This document shows positions 15,879-24,466 of a DNA stretch of 27,027 nucleotides, piece after piece. The DNA is from Burkholderiales bacterium. Lineage in GTDB: Bacteria; Pseudomonadota; Gammaproteobacteria; Burkholderiales; Thiobacillaceae. The position numbers and the translations under genes were made by a program. Numbering within the stretch: the first letter of the stretch is position 1; each line of letters opens with the position of its first letter. The stretch is from the NCBI GenBank assembly GCA_005790965.1, contig SXTL01000050.1:1-27027 (forward strand), given 5' to 3'. The notes beneath the pieces are model-generated. The model ran no database searches. It was given only the letters and a program-made list of their open reading frames with translations, and had not been told where the DNA came from.

Positions 15879-18456
15879 CGGCAAGGGTCTTCAGGGCGTA
15901 GAGCGCGTCGAGCGCTTGTTTAGGGGTGAGTTGGTCCGGGTTGATCAGCGCCAGCGCGGTAGTGAGGGGGGTGTGCAGCGGAGAGGCGGGGGCCGTCACA
16001 GGGCTATCCAGAAACAAGTCGCCTTGACCTGCGCTGCGTATTTGCTGCTCTTCCAGTTCGATTAGTTTTCGGCGCGCTTGCTGGATGATGCTGGCGGGTA
16101 CGCCGGCGAGTTTCGCCACTTGCAGGCCATAACTTTGTGAGGCAGGACCGTCTTCCACATGGTGTAGAAAGGTCAGTTTGCCGCTGTTCTCCAGGGCATC
16201 CAGGTGGACATTGGCCAGCATGGGATAGTGTTGAACCAATTGGGTCAGCTCAAAATAATGAGTGGCGAACAGGGTCGCAGCGCGGGTTTTGGCCGCGAGG
16301 TGGCGGGCGACGGCCCAGGCAATAGAGATGCCGTCGAAGGTTGAGGTGCCCCGGCCGATCTCATCCATCAGAATCAAGCTTTGTTCAGTTGCACCGAGCA
16401 GGATGCCGGCCGTCTCGGTCATTTCAACCATGAAGGTGGAGCGCCCCCCCGCGAGATCGTCTGAACTACCGACGCGGGTGAAGATCTGGTCGATGGGACC
16501 GAGGCGGAGCGCGCGGGCAGGGACGAAGAGGCCGCAACAGGCCATCAGGGTGATGAGCGCGGCCTGGCGCATATAGGTCGATTTGCCGCCCATGTTGGGC
16601 CCGGTGACGAGGAGCATGCGCCGGGTCGGGTCAAGGCGGAGGTCGTTGGCAATGAAGCCTTCGCTCCGGGCTTCTACGATTGGGTGCCGCCCGGCGACGA
16701 TGTCGAGACCCCATTCCGTTTGATACTGAGGACGGCAGTAATCGCGTTCGCGCGCGAGTTCGGCCTGGCCTGCCAAGAGGTCGATCTCGGCCAGCGCCTG
16801 AGCTAGGGCTTGCAACTCGGGGAGGTGGCCAGCGAGGCGAGCCAGCAGCTCGGCATAGAGTTCGCGTTCACGTGTCAAGGATTGTTCGGCCGCCGACAGG
16901 TAGCGTGTCTCGAAGGCTTTCAGTTCGGGCGTCAGGTAGCGTTCGCAGTTTTTCAGGGTTTGGCGGCGGTGGTAATCGGCCGGGACCTTGTCGGTCTGGC
17001 CGCGACTGACCTCGATATAAAAGCCGCTAACCCGGTTGTATTCGACCCGCAGGTTGGCGATGCCGCTGCGCTCGCGTTCGCGCTGCTCGATCTCGAGCAG
17101 AAAGGTACCGCTGTCGGATTGCAGGGCGCGCAATTCGTCCAACTGGGAGTCGAAGCCCTCGGCAAAGACCCCTCCTTCACGCAGGGTCAGGGCAGGTTCG
17201 GGCTGCAGGGCGCGTTGCAGGTGTTCGGCGAGTTCGGGTGGCGAAGCCACGCGCTGAATCATGTCAGGGAGAACAGGGCTGAGGCTATCGCGCAGGCCGG
17301 GCAGTTTTTGCAGGGTGTCGCGCAGGCCGGAAAGGTCACGCGGTCGGGCGCTGCCGAGGCCGATGCGGGCGCAGATCCGCTCGATATCGGCGCTACCCTT
17401 GAGTTGGGCCTGAACTTGGCTGCGTGCGTGGTCGGAGCCATGGAGGGCTTCGAGCGCATCGAGGCGCTGGCTGAGGACAGCCCGGTCAGTGAGCGGGTTA
17501 TGCAGCCAGCGCGCCAAGAGGCGACTGCCCATGCCGGTGATGCCGCGATCCAGCTCCGAGAACAGCGTTGGGGCGATAGCTCCGCGCAGGGTCTCGGTGA
17601 TCTCCAGGGTGCGGCGTGCGGCGGCATCGAGTTGCACGAAGCTGTCCGGGCGCTCCAGCACCAGACCCGTCAGGTGGGACAGGGCCGTCTGTTGGGTGTG
17701 GCGGGCGTAGTCAAGCAGTAAGCCGGCGACGGCCTGAATGGCTGGGCGGTCGGTGATGCTGAAGGCATCTAGATTGTGCAGACCGAAATGGTCGCAGAGG
17801 GTGCGATGGCCGCGATCGGGGGCAAACTGCCAGTTGGGGCGACGCACTAGGGCGGTACCTTCCGGGGCAGGAAGCAGATATTCCTCCGGGAGCAGGAGTT
17901 CGGCTGGGGCAATGCGGGCCAGTTCTGATGCTAGTCGGGAAATATCGACCTCGCTGGCGCGAAATTCTCCTGCTGATAGCGTTAACCAGGCCAGCGCCAC
18001 GCGCCCTTTACCGGGCAGGATAGCCATGAGGCGGGTGTCGCGGCGATCGTCGAGGAGGGCGGCATCGGTCAGGGTGCCGGGCGTCACGATTCGCATAACC
18101 CGGCGTTCGACCGGACCCTTGCTGGTTTTGGGGTCGCCAACCTGTTCGCAGATGGCGATCGACAGGCCGAGCTTGACCAGCTTGGCGAGATATTGCTCGG
18201 CGGCGTGAAAGGGGACCCCGGCCATACGAATTGGCACCCCGGCCGACTGGCCACGGGTCGTCAGGGTGATGTCGAGAAGGGCGGCGGCCTGTTCGGCATC
18301 TTCATGAAAAAGCTCGTAGAAATCGCCCATGCGGTAGAACAACAGGCGATCTGGGTGTTCTGCCTTGATGCGCAGGTATTGCTGCATCATGGGCGTATGT
18401 TGTGTGAGATCGCTGGGCGGGGGCGGACTATTCAACGGCAAATTCATGGTGTGCAT
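15859..18456 (-). CDS. mutS: DNA mismatch repair protein MutS
   Basis: This is the mismatch-recognition ATPase that starts methyl-directed repair with MutL, about 865 residues, a normal length. The mismatch-wedge motif GDFYELF is at 44-50 (F46, E48). The Walker A sequence GPNMGGKSTYMRQ lies near residue 615-628, and the Walker B/signature LILMDEIGRGTSTFDG is near 690-705. The C-terminal helix-turn-helix/dimerisation segment (AGVPASIIQQARRKL) is also present. The start could be the first ATG (18454-18456) or the one three codons later. It shares a divergent spacer with the radical SAM gene, and two small genes follow with overlaps. Confidence 0.97.
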   Translation of the reverse strand: MHTMNLPLNSPPPPSDLTQHTPMMQQYLRIKAEHPDRLLFYRMGDFYELFHEDAEQAAALLDITLTTRGQSAGVPIRMAGVPFHAAEQYLAKLVKLGLSIAICEQVGDPKTSKGPVERRVMRIVTPGTLTDAALLDDRRDTRLMAILPGKGRVALAWLTLSAGEFRASEVDISRLASELARIAPAELLLPEEYLLPAPEGTALVRRPNWQFAPDRGHRTLCDHFGLHNLDAFSITDRPAIQAVAGLLLDYARHTQQTALSHLTGLVLERPDSFVQLDAAARRTLEITETLRGAIAPTLFSELDRGITGMGSRLLARWLHNPLTDRAVLSQRLDALEALHGSDHARSQVQAQLKGSADIERICARIGLGSARPRDLSGLRDTLQKLPGLRDSLSPVLPDMIQRVASPPELAEHLQRALQPEPALTLREGGVFAEGFDSQLDELRALQSDSGTFLLEIEQRERERSGIANLRVEYNRVSGFYIEVSRGQTDKVPADYHRRQTLKNCERYLTPELKAFETRYLSAAEQSLTRERELYAELLARLAGHLPELQALAQALAEIDLLAGQAELARERDYCRPQYQTEWGLDIVAGRHPIVEARSEGFIANDLRLDPTRRMLLVTGPNMGGKSTYMRQAALITLMACCGLFVPARALRLGPIDQIFTRVGSSDDLAGGRSTFMVEMTETAGILLGATEQSLILMDEIGRGTSTFDGISIAWAVARHLAAKTRAATLFATHYFELTQLVQHYPMLANVHLDALENSGKLTFLHHVEDGPASQSYGLQVAKLAGVPASIIQQARRKLIELEEQQIRSAGQGDLFLDSPVTAPASPLHTPLTTALALINPDQLTPKQALDALYALKTLADENPAS

Positions 18457-18490
18457 TGTAGCGCCACGATGCCAGGCATTTTTTTAGGTT

Positions 18491-18531
18491 TTGCCGGCGG
18501 AATCCCCTAATGTTAATAATTAGTTGCTAAT
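18491..18531 (+). promoter_or_regulatory. Candidate promoter and dyad before the radical SAM gene
   Basis: TTGCCG (18491-18496) and AATAAT (18515-18520), 18 bases apart, are a weak sigma-70 candidate. A perfect five-base inverted repeat, ATTAG-TTG-CTAAT (18519-18531), follows directly and could be an operator. A strong GGAGG at 18536-18540 lies 27 bases before the ATG, too far for normal use. Confidence 0.3.
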
Positions 18532-18567
18532 ATATGGAGGTAAAAGAAATTTATATCGCTGGATTTG

Positions 18568-20169
18568 ATGCCGACCTCTGTTCGTTCTGTCCTTTATGTC
18601 CGCCTGCCTTGCTGGAAAATCTGGCCGGGTGGGGTGGTCTATGTCGCGGACTGGGTCCATAAACATCGCCCCGAGGTGCGTCAACACCTGCTCGATTTGG
18701 CATTGATCCCGCGCCGCCAGCGGCGCGCTGTATTGACCGAGCAGATTCGCCGTATGCAGCCCGATATGGTGGCTTTTTCCTGGCGCAACATGCAGTCGTT
18801 TGGCCCGCATCCCGAGGATGATGCGTTGTCGGTGGTGATGAATTACGACTATGGGCGCACCCTTTGGCAGCGGATTCAGGCCGCTTTTCAGGCAGTGGGG
18901 ATCCTGTGGCGCTATCAGGCGGACCGCTTGGCTAACCTAGCTTATTTCAGGCTGGTGCGGCAGGTTCGACCCGAGGCGCAGGTGGTGGTGGGGGGTACAG
19001 CCGTGTCCATTTTTGGTCGGCAGGTTGCGCAGCAATGTCCGCCCGATACGCTGGTGGTGGTGGGCGAGGGCGAGGACGCGATGCTTTCCATCATTGATGG
19101 CAACGCCGAGCCGCTGGGCGAGTATTACCGGACGGCGGCGGATGGTTCGGTGACGCACCATGTGCGCGAGGCGGAGTTCCCGCTGATTGATCGCACGGCG
19201 GTGGATTTTCCCTACATCGAATCGATCTTCCCGCAGTTTGGTGAATATCTGGATATGGCGCCGAACCCGGACATTCGTTCTGCCGAGGCGAGTTTTGGCG
19301 TCAACACCAAACGCGGTTGTCCGTTGCAATGCAATTTTTGTCTGTACAACAAGATCGAGGGCGCTCATCAACGCTATCGTGAGCCGGTTGAAATCGTCGC
19401 TGAGATGGAGTTGCTGCATCGGCGCTACGGGGTGAAAAACTTTTGGTTTACGGATGCGCAGTTTTGTTCGACCCGGCAGAGCACGCATCATGTCGAGGAA
19501 ATTCTCGATGAGATATTGCGGCGCGGGCTGAAGGTTTCTTGGTCGGGTTATTTACGCCTGAACCACCTGACGCCGGAATTGGCCAAGAAGATGATCGACT
19601 CGGGCATCTCCAGTATTGACCTGTCGTTTACGGGGACGCAGGAGGTTATCGACAGCCTGACCCTGGGTTATAAGCTGGAACAGCAGATGGAGGCCTTCCG
19701 TATGTTTAAGGCGGTGGGCTTCACCGAGCAGAAGGTGAAGTTGTACATCCCCTTCAACGCACCGGGTGAGACGATCGAAACGCTGAAGCACACCATCGCC
19801 CGCATCGAGGATTTGTACGATCTGTTTGGTCGCGAGCAGGTGCTGCCGTTTATCTTCTTTATCGGCGTGCAGCCGGGTACGCCGATCGAAAAGCGCCTGA
19901 TCGCGGAGGGTTATCTGCCCGCCGATTACGATCCGTTGACCTTCAACCCGTTCATTGTCAAGAAGTTGCTCTACAACCCCGAACCCTTGGGTGGGGTGAT
20001 TGGCCGTGCTTACCTACGGGCGGTCGAATCACAGGGCAAGGACAGCGATTACATCGGTCGCGTCACGATGGATCTTCTCAAGACCGAACTCGATCGGCCT
20101 GAGGTGGTGGCGTATTGCGCGGCGGCCGGCCGGCGGCAAAAAACCATCCCTATTGTCCACACCGCCTGA
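18568..20169 (+). CDS. Cobalamin-binding-type radical SAM protein, substrate unknown
   Basis: This is a 533-residue protein with the class B radical SAM layout. The N-terminal half (about 1-170) looks like a B12-binding Rossmann domain, with VVVGGTAVSIFG (139-150) and VVVGEGEDAM (163-172). The catalytic half carries the CxxxCxxC cluster motif C251, C255, C258 in RGCPLQCNFCLYNK. The last part (SFTGTQEVIDSLTLGYK, then YIPFNAPGETIETLKH) fits the radical SAM barrel. Such enzymes are usually methyltransferases or ring-forming enzymes acting on unactivated carbon or phosphorus, but I cannot name the substrate. The ATG at 18568 is preferred over the adjacent TTG. It stands alone between divergent mutS and convergent suhB, so it is probably monocistronic. 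Confidence 0.85.
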   Translation: MPTSVRSVLYVRLPCWKIWPGGVVYVADWVHKHRPEVRQHLLDLALIPRRQRRAVLTEQIRRMQPDMVAFSWRNMQSFGPHPEDDALSVVMNYDYGRTLWQRIQAAFQAVGILWRYQADRLANLAYFRLVRQVRPEAQVVVGGTAVSIFGRQVAQQCPPDTLVVVGEGEDAMLSIIDGNAEPLGEYYRTAADGSVTHHVREAEFPLIDRTAVDFPYIESIFPQFGEYLDMAPNPDIRSAEASFGVNTKRGCPLQCNFCLYNKIEGAHQRYREPVEIVAEMELLHRRYGVKNFWFTDAQFCSTRQSTHHVEEILDEILRRGLKVSWSGYLRLNHLTPELAKKMIDSGISSIDLSFTGTQEVIDSLTLGYKLEQQMEAFRMFKAVGFTEQKVKLYIPFNAPGETIETLKHTIARIEDLYDLFGREQVLPFIFFIGVQPGTPIEKRLIAEGYLPADYDPLTFNPFIVKKLLYNPEPLGGVIGRAYLRAVESQGKDSDYIGRVTMDLLKTELDRPEVVAYCAAAGRRQKTIPIVHTA

Positions 20170-20197
20170 TTTCGGGGGCGCGACGGTTGTTTGGGGT

Positions 20198-21007
20198 TTA
20201 ACCCCTCAGTTCCGGGGTGACATGCGGGGTAATAACCTGCAGGAGTTGGGCAAAAATCTTCGGACTCCCGGCGATGATGTGGCCGGAGTCGAGATAGCCT
20301 TCCTTGCCGCCAAAGTCGCTGATCAGGCCGCCGGCCTCTAGAACGAGCAGGCAACCGCCAGCAATGTCCCACGGATTGAGACCGATCTCGAAGAAGCCAT
20401 CGGTTCGGCCACAGGCGAGCCAGGCGAGGTCCAGCGCGGCCGAGCCGGGGCGACGCAGGCCAGAGGTTTTTTGCACTAGATCGCGGAAGATCGCGGTGTA
20501 GGCCTCCAGATGCTGGAAATCGTGATAGGGAAAGCCCGTGCCGATCAGGGCGCCGAGAAGCTTGTCGCGGTTGGCGACGCGGATGCGTCGTTCGTTGAGG
20601 AAAGCCCCGGCGCCGCGTGAGGCGGTGAACAACTCGTTGCGCACGGGGTCGTAAACGACGGCGTGTTGCAATACCCCTTGGTGACGCAGGGCAATGGAGA
20701 TGGCGTATTGGGGAAAGCCGTGTAGAAAGTTGGTGGTGCCATCGAGCGGGTCGATGATCCACTGGTATTCCGATGCCTCGCTGCTGTTGACCGTTACGCC
20801 AGATTCTTCGGCTAGGATGCTGTGGCGCGGGTAAGCCGTGAGCAGGGTGTCGATGATGGCCTCTTCGGCCTTCTGGTCGATCTCGCTGACATAGTCGTTG
20901 TCGCGTTTGTTACGCACGATCAAGCGATCGAGGTCGAGTGAACCGCGAGTGATAATAGCGCTGGCGCGTCGGGCGGCCTTGACCGCCGTGTTGAGCATCG
21001 GATGCAT
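20198..21007 (-). CDS. suhB: Inositol-1-monophosphatase / SuhB family
   Basis: This is a Mg-dependent phosphatase of the inositol monophosphatase family, 269 residues, the usual SuhB length. The metal-binding motif DPLDGTTNF is at 86-94, the upstream glutamates E67 and E68 are in LAEESG, and the C-terminal motif WDIAGG begins at W213. The N-terminus MHPMLNTAVKAAR matches the way bacterial SuhB proteins begin and supports the start at 21007. In Escherichia coli SuhB also acts in rRNA transcription antitermination. It is divergent from trmJ across 44 bases and ends 28 bases from the radical SAM gene. Confidence 0.95.
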   Translation of the reverse strand: MHPMLNTAVKAARRASAIITRGSLDLDRLIVRNKRDNDYVSEIDQKAEEAIIDTLLTAYPRHSILAEESGVTVNSSEASEYQWIIDPLDGTTNFLHGFPQYAISIALRHQGVLQHAVVYDPVRNELFTASRGAGAFLNERRIRVANRDKLLGALIGTGFPYHDFQHLEAYTAIFRDLVQKTSGLRRPGSAALDLAWLACGRTDGFFEIGLNPWDIAGGCLLVLEAGGLISDFGGKEGYLDSGHIIAGSPKIFAQLLQVITPHVTPELRG

Positions 21008-21051
21008 GTCGAATAAAGAGCAGATGGGAAATTGGCGCTATTCTACCGCGT

Positions 21052-21807
21052 ATGACGAATGCTGAGCTTGAAACCGGGGGGCTGGATCGCCTCGCACGGG
21101 TCCGGATCGTGCTAATTGAGACCCGCCACCCTGGCAATCTGGGGGCAGTGGCGCGGGCGATGAAGACCATGGGCCTGTGCGATTTGGTGCTGGTCAATCC
21201 GCATTGCGCCATTGACGGGGAGGCGAAGGCGCGGGCCTCGGGGGCGGTTGATGTGCTGGAGCGGGCACGGACGGTGTTGACGCTGGCGGAGGCGTTGGCC
21301 GACACGGTGTTGTCTGTGGCCTGTACTGCGCGCCGCCGCGATCTGCCCCATCCGGCCTATACCCCAAGACAAGCCGCTCCCGAATTATTGGCACTGGCCG
21401 CACAGGGACCGGTGGCCGTGGTGTTCGGTTCAGAGACCTTTGGCCTGTCAAACGAGGAACTGACGCTGTGTCGCTGGCTACTCAATATCCCGACCAGTCC
21501 GGATTACGCCTCCCTCAATTTGGGGGCTGCCGTGCAGGTGCTGGCCTATGAACTGCGCACCCGTCTGGCGGACGCACCGATTGACCTGCCGATCTTTGCG
21601 GCGGCGACCCATGCCGAGATTGAGGGGGTGATGACGGCACTCATGGCCCTGTTGACCGAACGGGGCTTCTACAACCCAGAGAATCCCAAACGCCTGCTTC
21701 CACGGTTGCGCCGCTTTTTCGCTCGCACCGGCATGGAGAAGGATGAGGTGGCTATCTGGCGGGGGATTGTGGCGAGTTTGGGCCAATCCAGCCGAGGCAA
21801 AGATTGA
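21052..21807 (+). CDS. trmJ: tRNA (cytidine/uridine-32-2'-O)-methyltransferase
   Basis: This is a SPOUT-class, SAM-dependent methyltransferase modifying the ribose of tRNA position 32, 251 residues. The N-terminal RIVLIETRHPGNLGAVARAM and the knotted C-terminal motifs VFGSETFGLSNEEL and PTSPDYASLNLGAAVQVLAYE are typical of TrmJ, as opposed to TrmL. The C-terminal 80 or so residues are the family's extra helical domain. It precedes cysE and the isc operon, as in many gammaproteobacteria. Confidence 0.94.
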   Translation: MTNAELETGGLDRLARVRIVLIETRHPGNLGAVARAMKTMGLCDLVLVNPHCAIDGEAKARASGAVDVLERARTVLTLAEALADTVLSVACTARRRDLPHPAYTPRQAAPELLALAAQGPVAVVFGSETFGLSNEELTLCRWLLNIPTSPDYASLNLGAAVQVLAYELRTRLADAPIDLPIFAAATHAEIEGVMTALMALLTERGFYNPENPKRLLPRLRRFFARTGMEKDEVAIWRGIVASLGQSSRGKD

Positions 21808-21832
21808 CTGTCTTTGTCGGGTATTGCATACT
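21804..21832 (+). promoter_or_regulatory. Candidate cysE promoter overlapping the trmJ stop
   Basis: TTGACT (21804-21809) and CATACT (21827-21832) are 17 bases apart, matching the sigma-70 consensus at 5/6 and 4/6. The trmJ stop codon (21805-21807) lies within the -35 box. Transcription would start near 21839, leaving a leader of about 22 bases before the cysE ATG. Confidence 0.5.
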
Positions 21833-21861
21833 TGGCCATCCTGAATCGATCGGTTCCCATT

Positions 21862-22617
21862 ATGTTCCAACGCCTGCGCGAGGATGTCGGTATCGTTTTT
21901 GACCGCGACCCGGCGGCGCGTACTGTTTTTGAAGTCTTGACGACTTATCCAGGTTTGCATGCGATCGTGGTTCATCGCGTGGCGCACCGGTTGTGGGGTT
22001 GGGGCTTAAAATGGTTGGCACGCTTATTGGCGCATTTGGCGCGTTGGTTGACCGGCATCGAGATTCACCCTGGGGCGACGATTGGACGGCGGGTCTTCAT
22101 TGATCACGGCATGGGCGTGGTGATCGGAGAAACGGCCGAGATTGGTGACGACTGCACGCTGTATCACGGCGTCACCTTGGGCGGGACCTCCTGGCAGAAA
22201 GGCAAACGCCATCCGACCTTGGCACGCGGTGTGATTATCGGAGCGGGCGCCAAGGTGCTCGGCCCTATCGTCTTGGGCGAAGGCGCCAAAGTGGGCTCCA
22301 ACGCGGTGGTGGTCAAGGATGTGCCGGCCGGGGCAACGGCGGTAGGGATCCCGGCGCGTATTCTCGATGCGGCCAAGGGCGAGCCAAATACCGCCGAGGC
22401 CACTAGCGAAAAGGGCTTCTCGGCCTATGCCGTGAGTGCCGACATGAACGACCCCATGGTCAAGGCGGTACACGGTTTGATTAACCACAGTGCGAGTGCC
22501 GATGCTCGGATTGACTGGATTGTGGCGGAGTTGAAACGCTTGGGTGGCGCGATGGAGGAACAAAAGGAAGGGGCGGAGCGCTTCGACCCGGAGTACCTCA
22601 ACCGGATCGTCGATTGA
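21862..22617 (+). CDS. cysE: Serine O-acetyltransferase
   Basis: This enzyme makes O-acetylserine from serine and acetyl-CoA, the precursor of cysteine; 251 residues from the ATG at 21862. An open frame back to a TTG at 21814 exists, but the internal ATG gives MFQRLREDVGIVFDRDPAAR, the family's normal beginning. The left-handed beta-helix of hexapeptide repeats runs from about residue 60 to 165, with GMGVVIGETAEIGDDCTLYH near 77-96 and the downstream GGTSWQKGKRHPT loop. About 75 extra residues follow the hexapeptide domain. Its location before iscR suggests that it supplies cysteine as the sulfur source for IscS. Confidence 0.93.
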   Translation: MFQRLREDVGIVFDRDPAARTVFEVLTTYPGLHAIVVHRVAHRLWGWGLKWLARLLAHLARWLTGIEIHPGATIGRRVFIDHGMGVVIGETAEIGDDCTLYHGVTLGGTSWQKGKRHPTLARGVIIGAGAKVLGPIVLGEGAKVGSNAVVVKDVPAGATAVGIPARILDAAKGEPNTAEATSEKGFSAYAVSADMNDPMVKAVHGLINHSASADARIDWIVAELKRLGGAMEEQKEGAERFDPEYLNRIVD

Positions 22618-22662
22618 AGCGTTTTACCCGCCACGCGCCCTTGCCCCAATTCAATCCCACAA

Positions 22663-22687
22663 ATAGTTGATAAAAACAATCAGGTAT
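22663..22687 (+). promoter_or_regulatory. IscR type 1 binding site
   Basis: This 25-base element begins ATAGTTGA and ends TCAGGTAT. Compared with the published type 1 IscR consensus (ATASYYGACT...AGTCRRSTAT), I count 22 of 25 positions matching. It sits across the likely iscR promoter, where [2Fe-2S]-IscR would repress its own operon when clusters are sufficient. Confidence 0.75.
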
Positions 22688-22695
22688 TGTAGAGT
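22667..22695 (+). promoter_or_regulatory. Candidate iscR operon promoter
   Basis: TTGATA (22667-22672) and TAGAGT (22690-22695) are 17 bases apart, with 4-5/6 and 4/6 consensus matches. The -35 box lies inside the IscR site, consistent with steric repression. Transcription would start near 22702, about 27 bases before the iscR ATG. Confidence 0.5.
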
Positions 22696-22728
22696 GGCCA
22701 TACTATTCCAGACACAAGGAGTGTCGTG

Positions 22729-23196
22729 ATGCGATTGACAACCAAAGGACGATTTGCGGTGACCGCGATGGTGGATCTGGGTCTGCGCCATGTGCGGGGC
22801 CCGGTAACACTGGCTGGGATTAGCGACCGTCAGGGTATTTCCTTGTCTTACTTGGAACAGTTGTTTGGGCGCCTGCGCCGGCACGAGATTGTCGAGAGTG
22901 TGCGCGGCCCTGGTGGTGGCTACTGTTTGGCCAAACCGATGTCGGCCATCTCGGTCGCCGACATTATTCGCGCGGTCGATGAAGAGGTCGACGCCACGCA
23001 GTGTGGTGGGCTGGGCAACTGTCACGATGAGCACGAATGCATTACGCATGATTTGTGGACGGGGCTGAACAAACACATTTATGCGTATCTTGAGGCGGTG
23101 ACGCTGGGCCAACTGGTTGAAAACCACCAGATCAAGATGAATCAACCGACGGATGCTCTGCGGAGTGTGGGACGGGCGCAGTTACAGGTGGCTTAG
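22729..23196 (+). CDS. iscR: Fe-S cluster-sensing regulator IscR
   Basis: This is an Rrf2-family winged-helix regulator that binds a [2Fe-2S] cluster and controls the isc operon, 155 residues. The start ATG at 22729 has AAGGAG (22716-22721) seven bases upstream and gives the standard MRLTTKGRFAVTAM. The cluster ligands C92, C98, C104 and H107 are at the same positions as in Escherichia coli IscR. The HTH (ISDRQGISLSYLEQLFGRLR) and wing (GPGGGY) are intact. It is the first gene of the isc operon and has a matching type 1 site in its promoter. Confidence 0.96.
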   Translation: MRLTTKGRFAVTAMVDLGLRHVRGPVTLAGISDRQGISLSYLEQLFGRLRRHEIVESVRGPGGGYCLAKPMSAISVADIIRAVDEEVDATQCGGLGNCHDEHECITHDLWTGLNKHIYAYLEAVTLGQLVENHQIKMNQPTDALRSVGRAQLQVA

Positions 23197-23242
23197 TTCG
23201 TCGTCGAGTCAAGCCGAAGATATTTTGAAGGAACGGAACGCC

Positions 23243-24451
23243 GTGAAACTCCCGATATATTTTGATTATTCCGCCACGACGCCGGTTGATCCGCGCGTGG
23301 CGGAGAAGATGATTCCGTATCTAACCGAGCTCTTCGGCAACCCGGCCTCGCGTTCGCACAGCTTTGGCTGGGCCGCTGATACAGCGATCGAGGCGGCGCG
23401 TGAAGAGGTGGCAGCGTTGATCAACGCTGACCCCAAGGAGATTGTCTGGACTTCCGGGGCGACCGAATCGAACAACCTTGCCATCAAGGGCGCAGCGCAT
23501 TTTTATAGTGGCAAGGGCAAGCACATCATCACGGTCAAGACCGAACACACGGCGGTGCTCGACACCTGCCGCGAGCTGGAACGACAGGGCTTCGAGGTTA
23601 CCTATTTGCCAGTGCAGGATAATGGCCTGCTAGATCTCGATGTCTTGCAATCGGCCATCCGTCCGGACACCATCCTAGTCAGTGTGATGTTCGTTAATAA
23701 CGAGATTGGCGTTATTCAGGACATCCCTGCCATTGGCGAGATCTGTCGCGAAAAAGGCATCCTTTTTCATGTGGATTCGGCGCAGGCCGCGGGCAAGGTA
23801 GTGATTGATCTGGCCAAACTGAAGGTCGATCTGATGTCTTTTTCAGCACACAAGGCGTACGGACCCAAGGGCATCGGCGCGCTGTATGTGCGACGCAAGC
23901 CACGCGTGCGACTAGAAGCGCAGATGCATGGCGGCGGCCACGAGCGCGGTATGCGCTCGGGTACGCTGCCGACGCACCAGATTGTCGGGATGGGCGAGGC
24001 CTTCCGTATCGCCCGCATGGAAATGGGCGCCGAGAATGAACGCTTGCGCGCCCTGCGCGACCGCATGCTGCGGGGCTTTCAGGACATGGAAGAGGTGCAC
24101 CTGAATGGTGACCTGGAGCGCCGTATTGCCGGCAACCTCAATGTCAGCTTCAACTTTGTTGAAGGGGAGTCGCTGATCATGGCGATCAAGGATTTGGCGG
24201 TATCCAGCGGTTCGGCCTGTACCTCTGCTTCGCTGGAACCCTCGTATGTGCTGAAGGCCCTGGGCCGTGATGACGAGTTGGCGCACAGCTCTATCCGTTT
24301 TACCCTAGGCCGCTTCACAACCGAGGCAGAGGTGGATTACGCCATCAAGCTACTGCACGACAAGATCGGCAAATTGCGCGACATGTCGCCGCTGTGGGAG
24401 ATGTACAAGGACGGCATTGACCTGAAAACGGTGCAATGGGCCGCTCACTGA
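23243..24451 (+). CDS. iscS: Cysteine desulfurase IscS
   Basis: This PLP enzyme takes sulfur from cysteine and passes it as persulfide to IscU and other acceptors; 402 residues (Escherichia coli IscS is 404). The GTG start at 23243 has AAGGAA (23228-23233) nine bases upstream and yields MKLPIYFDYSATTPVDPRVA; the frame open to 23153 overlaps iscR and is not conserved-looking. The PLP lysine is K204 in SAHKAYGPKG, the histidine H102 is in TEHTAVLD, and the persulfide cysteine C326 is in SSGSACTSASLE. It is followed by iscU after 15 bases. Confidence 0.97.
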   Translation: MKLPIYFDYSATTPVDPRVAEKMIPYLTELFGNPASRSHSFGWAADTAIEAAREEVAALINADPKEIVWTSGATESNNLAIKGAAHFYSGKGKHIITVKTEHTAVLDTCRELERQGFEVTYLPVQDNGLLDLDVLQSAIRPDTILVSVMFVNNEIGVIQDIPAIGEICREKGILFHVDSAQAAGKVVIDLAKLKVDLMSFSAHKAYGPKGIGALYVRRKPRVRLEAQMHGGGHERGMRSGTLPTHQIVGMGEAFRIARMEMGAENERLRALRDRMLRGFQDMEEVHLNGDLERRIAGNLNVSFNFVEGESLIMAIKDLAVSSGSACTSASLEPSYVLKALGRDDELAHSSIRFTLGRFTTEAEVDYAIKLLHDKIGKLRDMSPLWEMYKDGIDLKTVQWAAH

Positions 24452-24466
24452 TTTAGGAGAATTGAA

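Noticed and set aside
16810..17721. Plus-strand frame of 303 codons inside mutS
   Set aside because: It is antisense to conserved MutS core domains; the product has no recognisable motif and no start signal.
20193..20205. GGGG-TTTAA-CCCC hairpin at the radical SAM / suhB convergence
   Set aside because: The stem is only four to six pairs, there is no T-run on either side, and it overlaps the suhB stop codon, so I do not call it a terminator.
22726..22728. GTG as iscR start
   Set aside because: The adjacent ATG at 22729 gives the standard IscR N-terminus and better ribosome binding site spacing.
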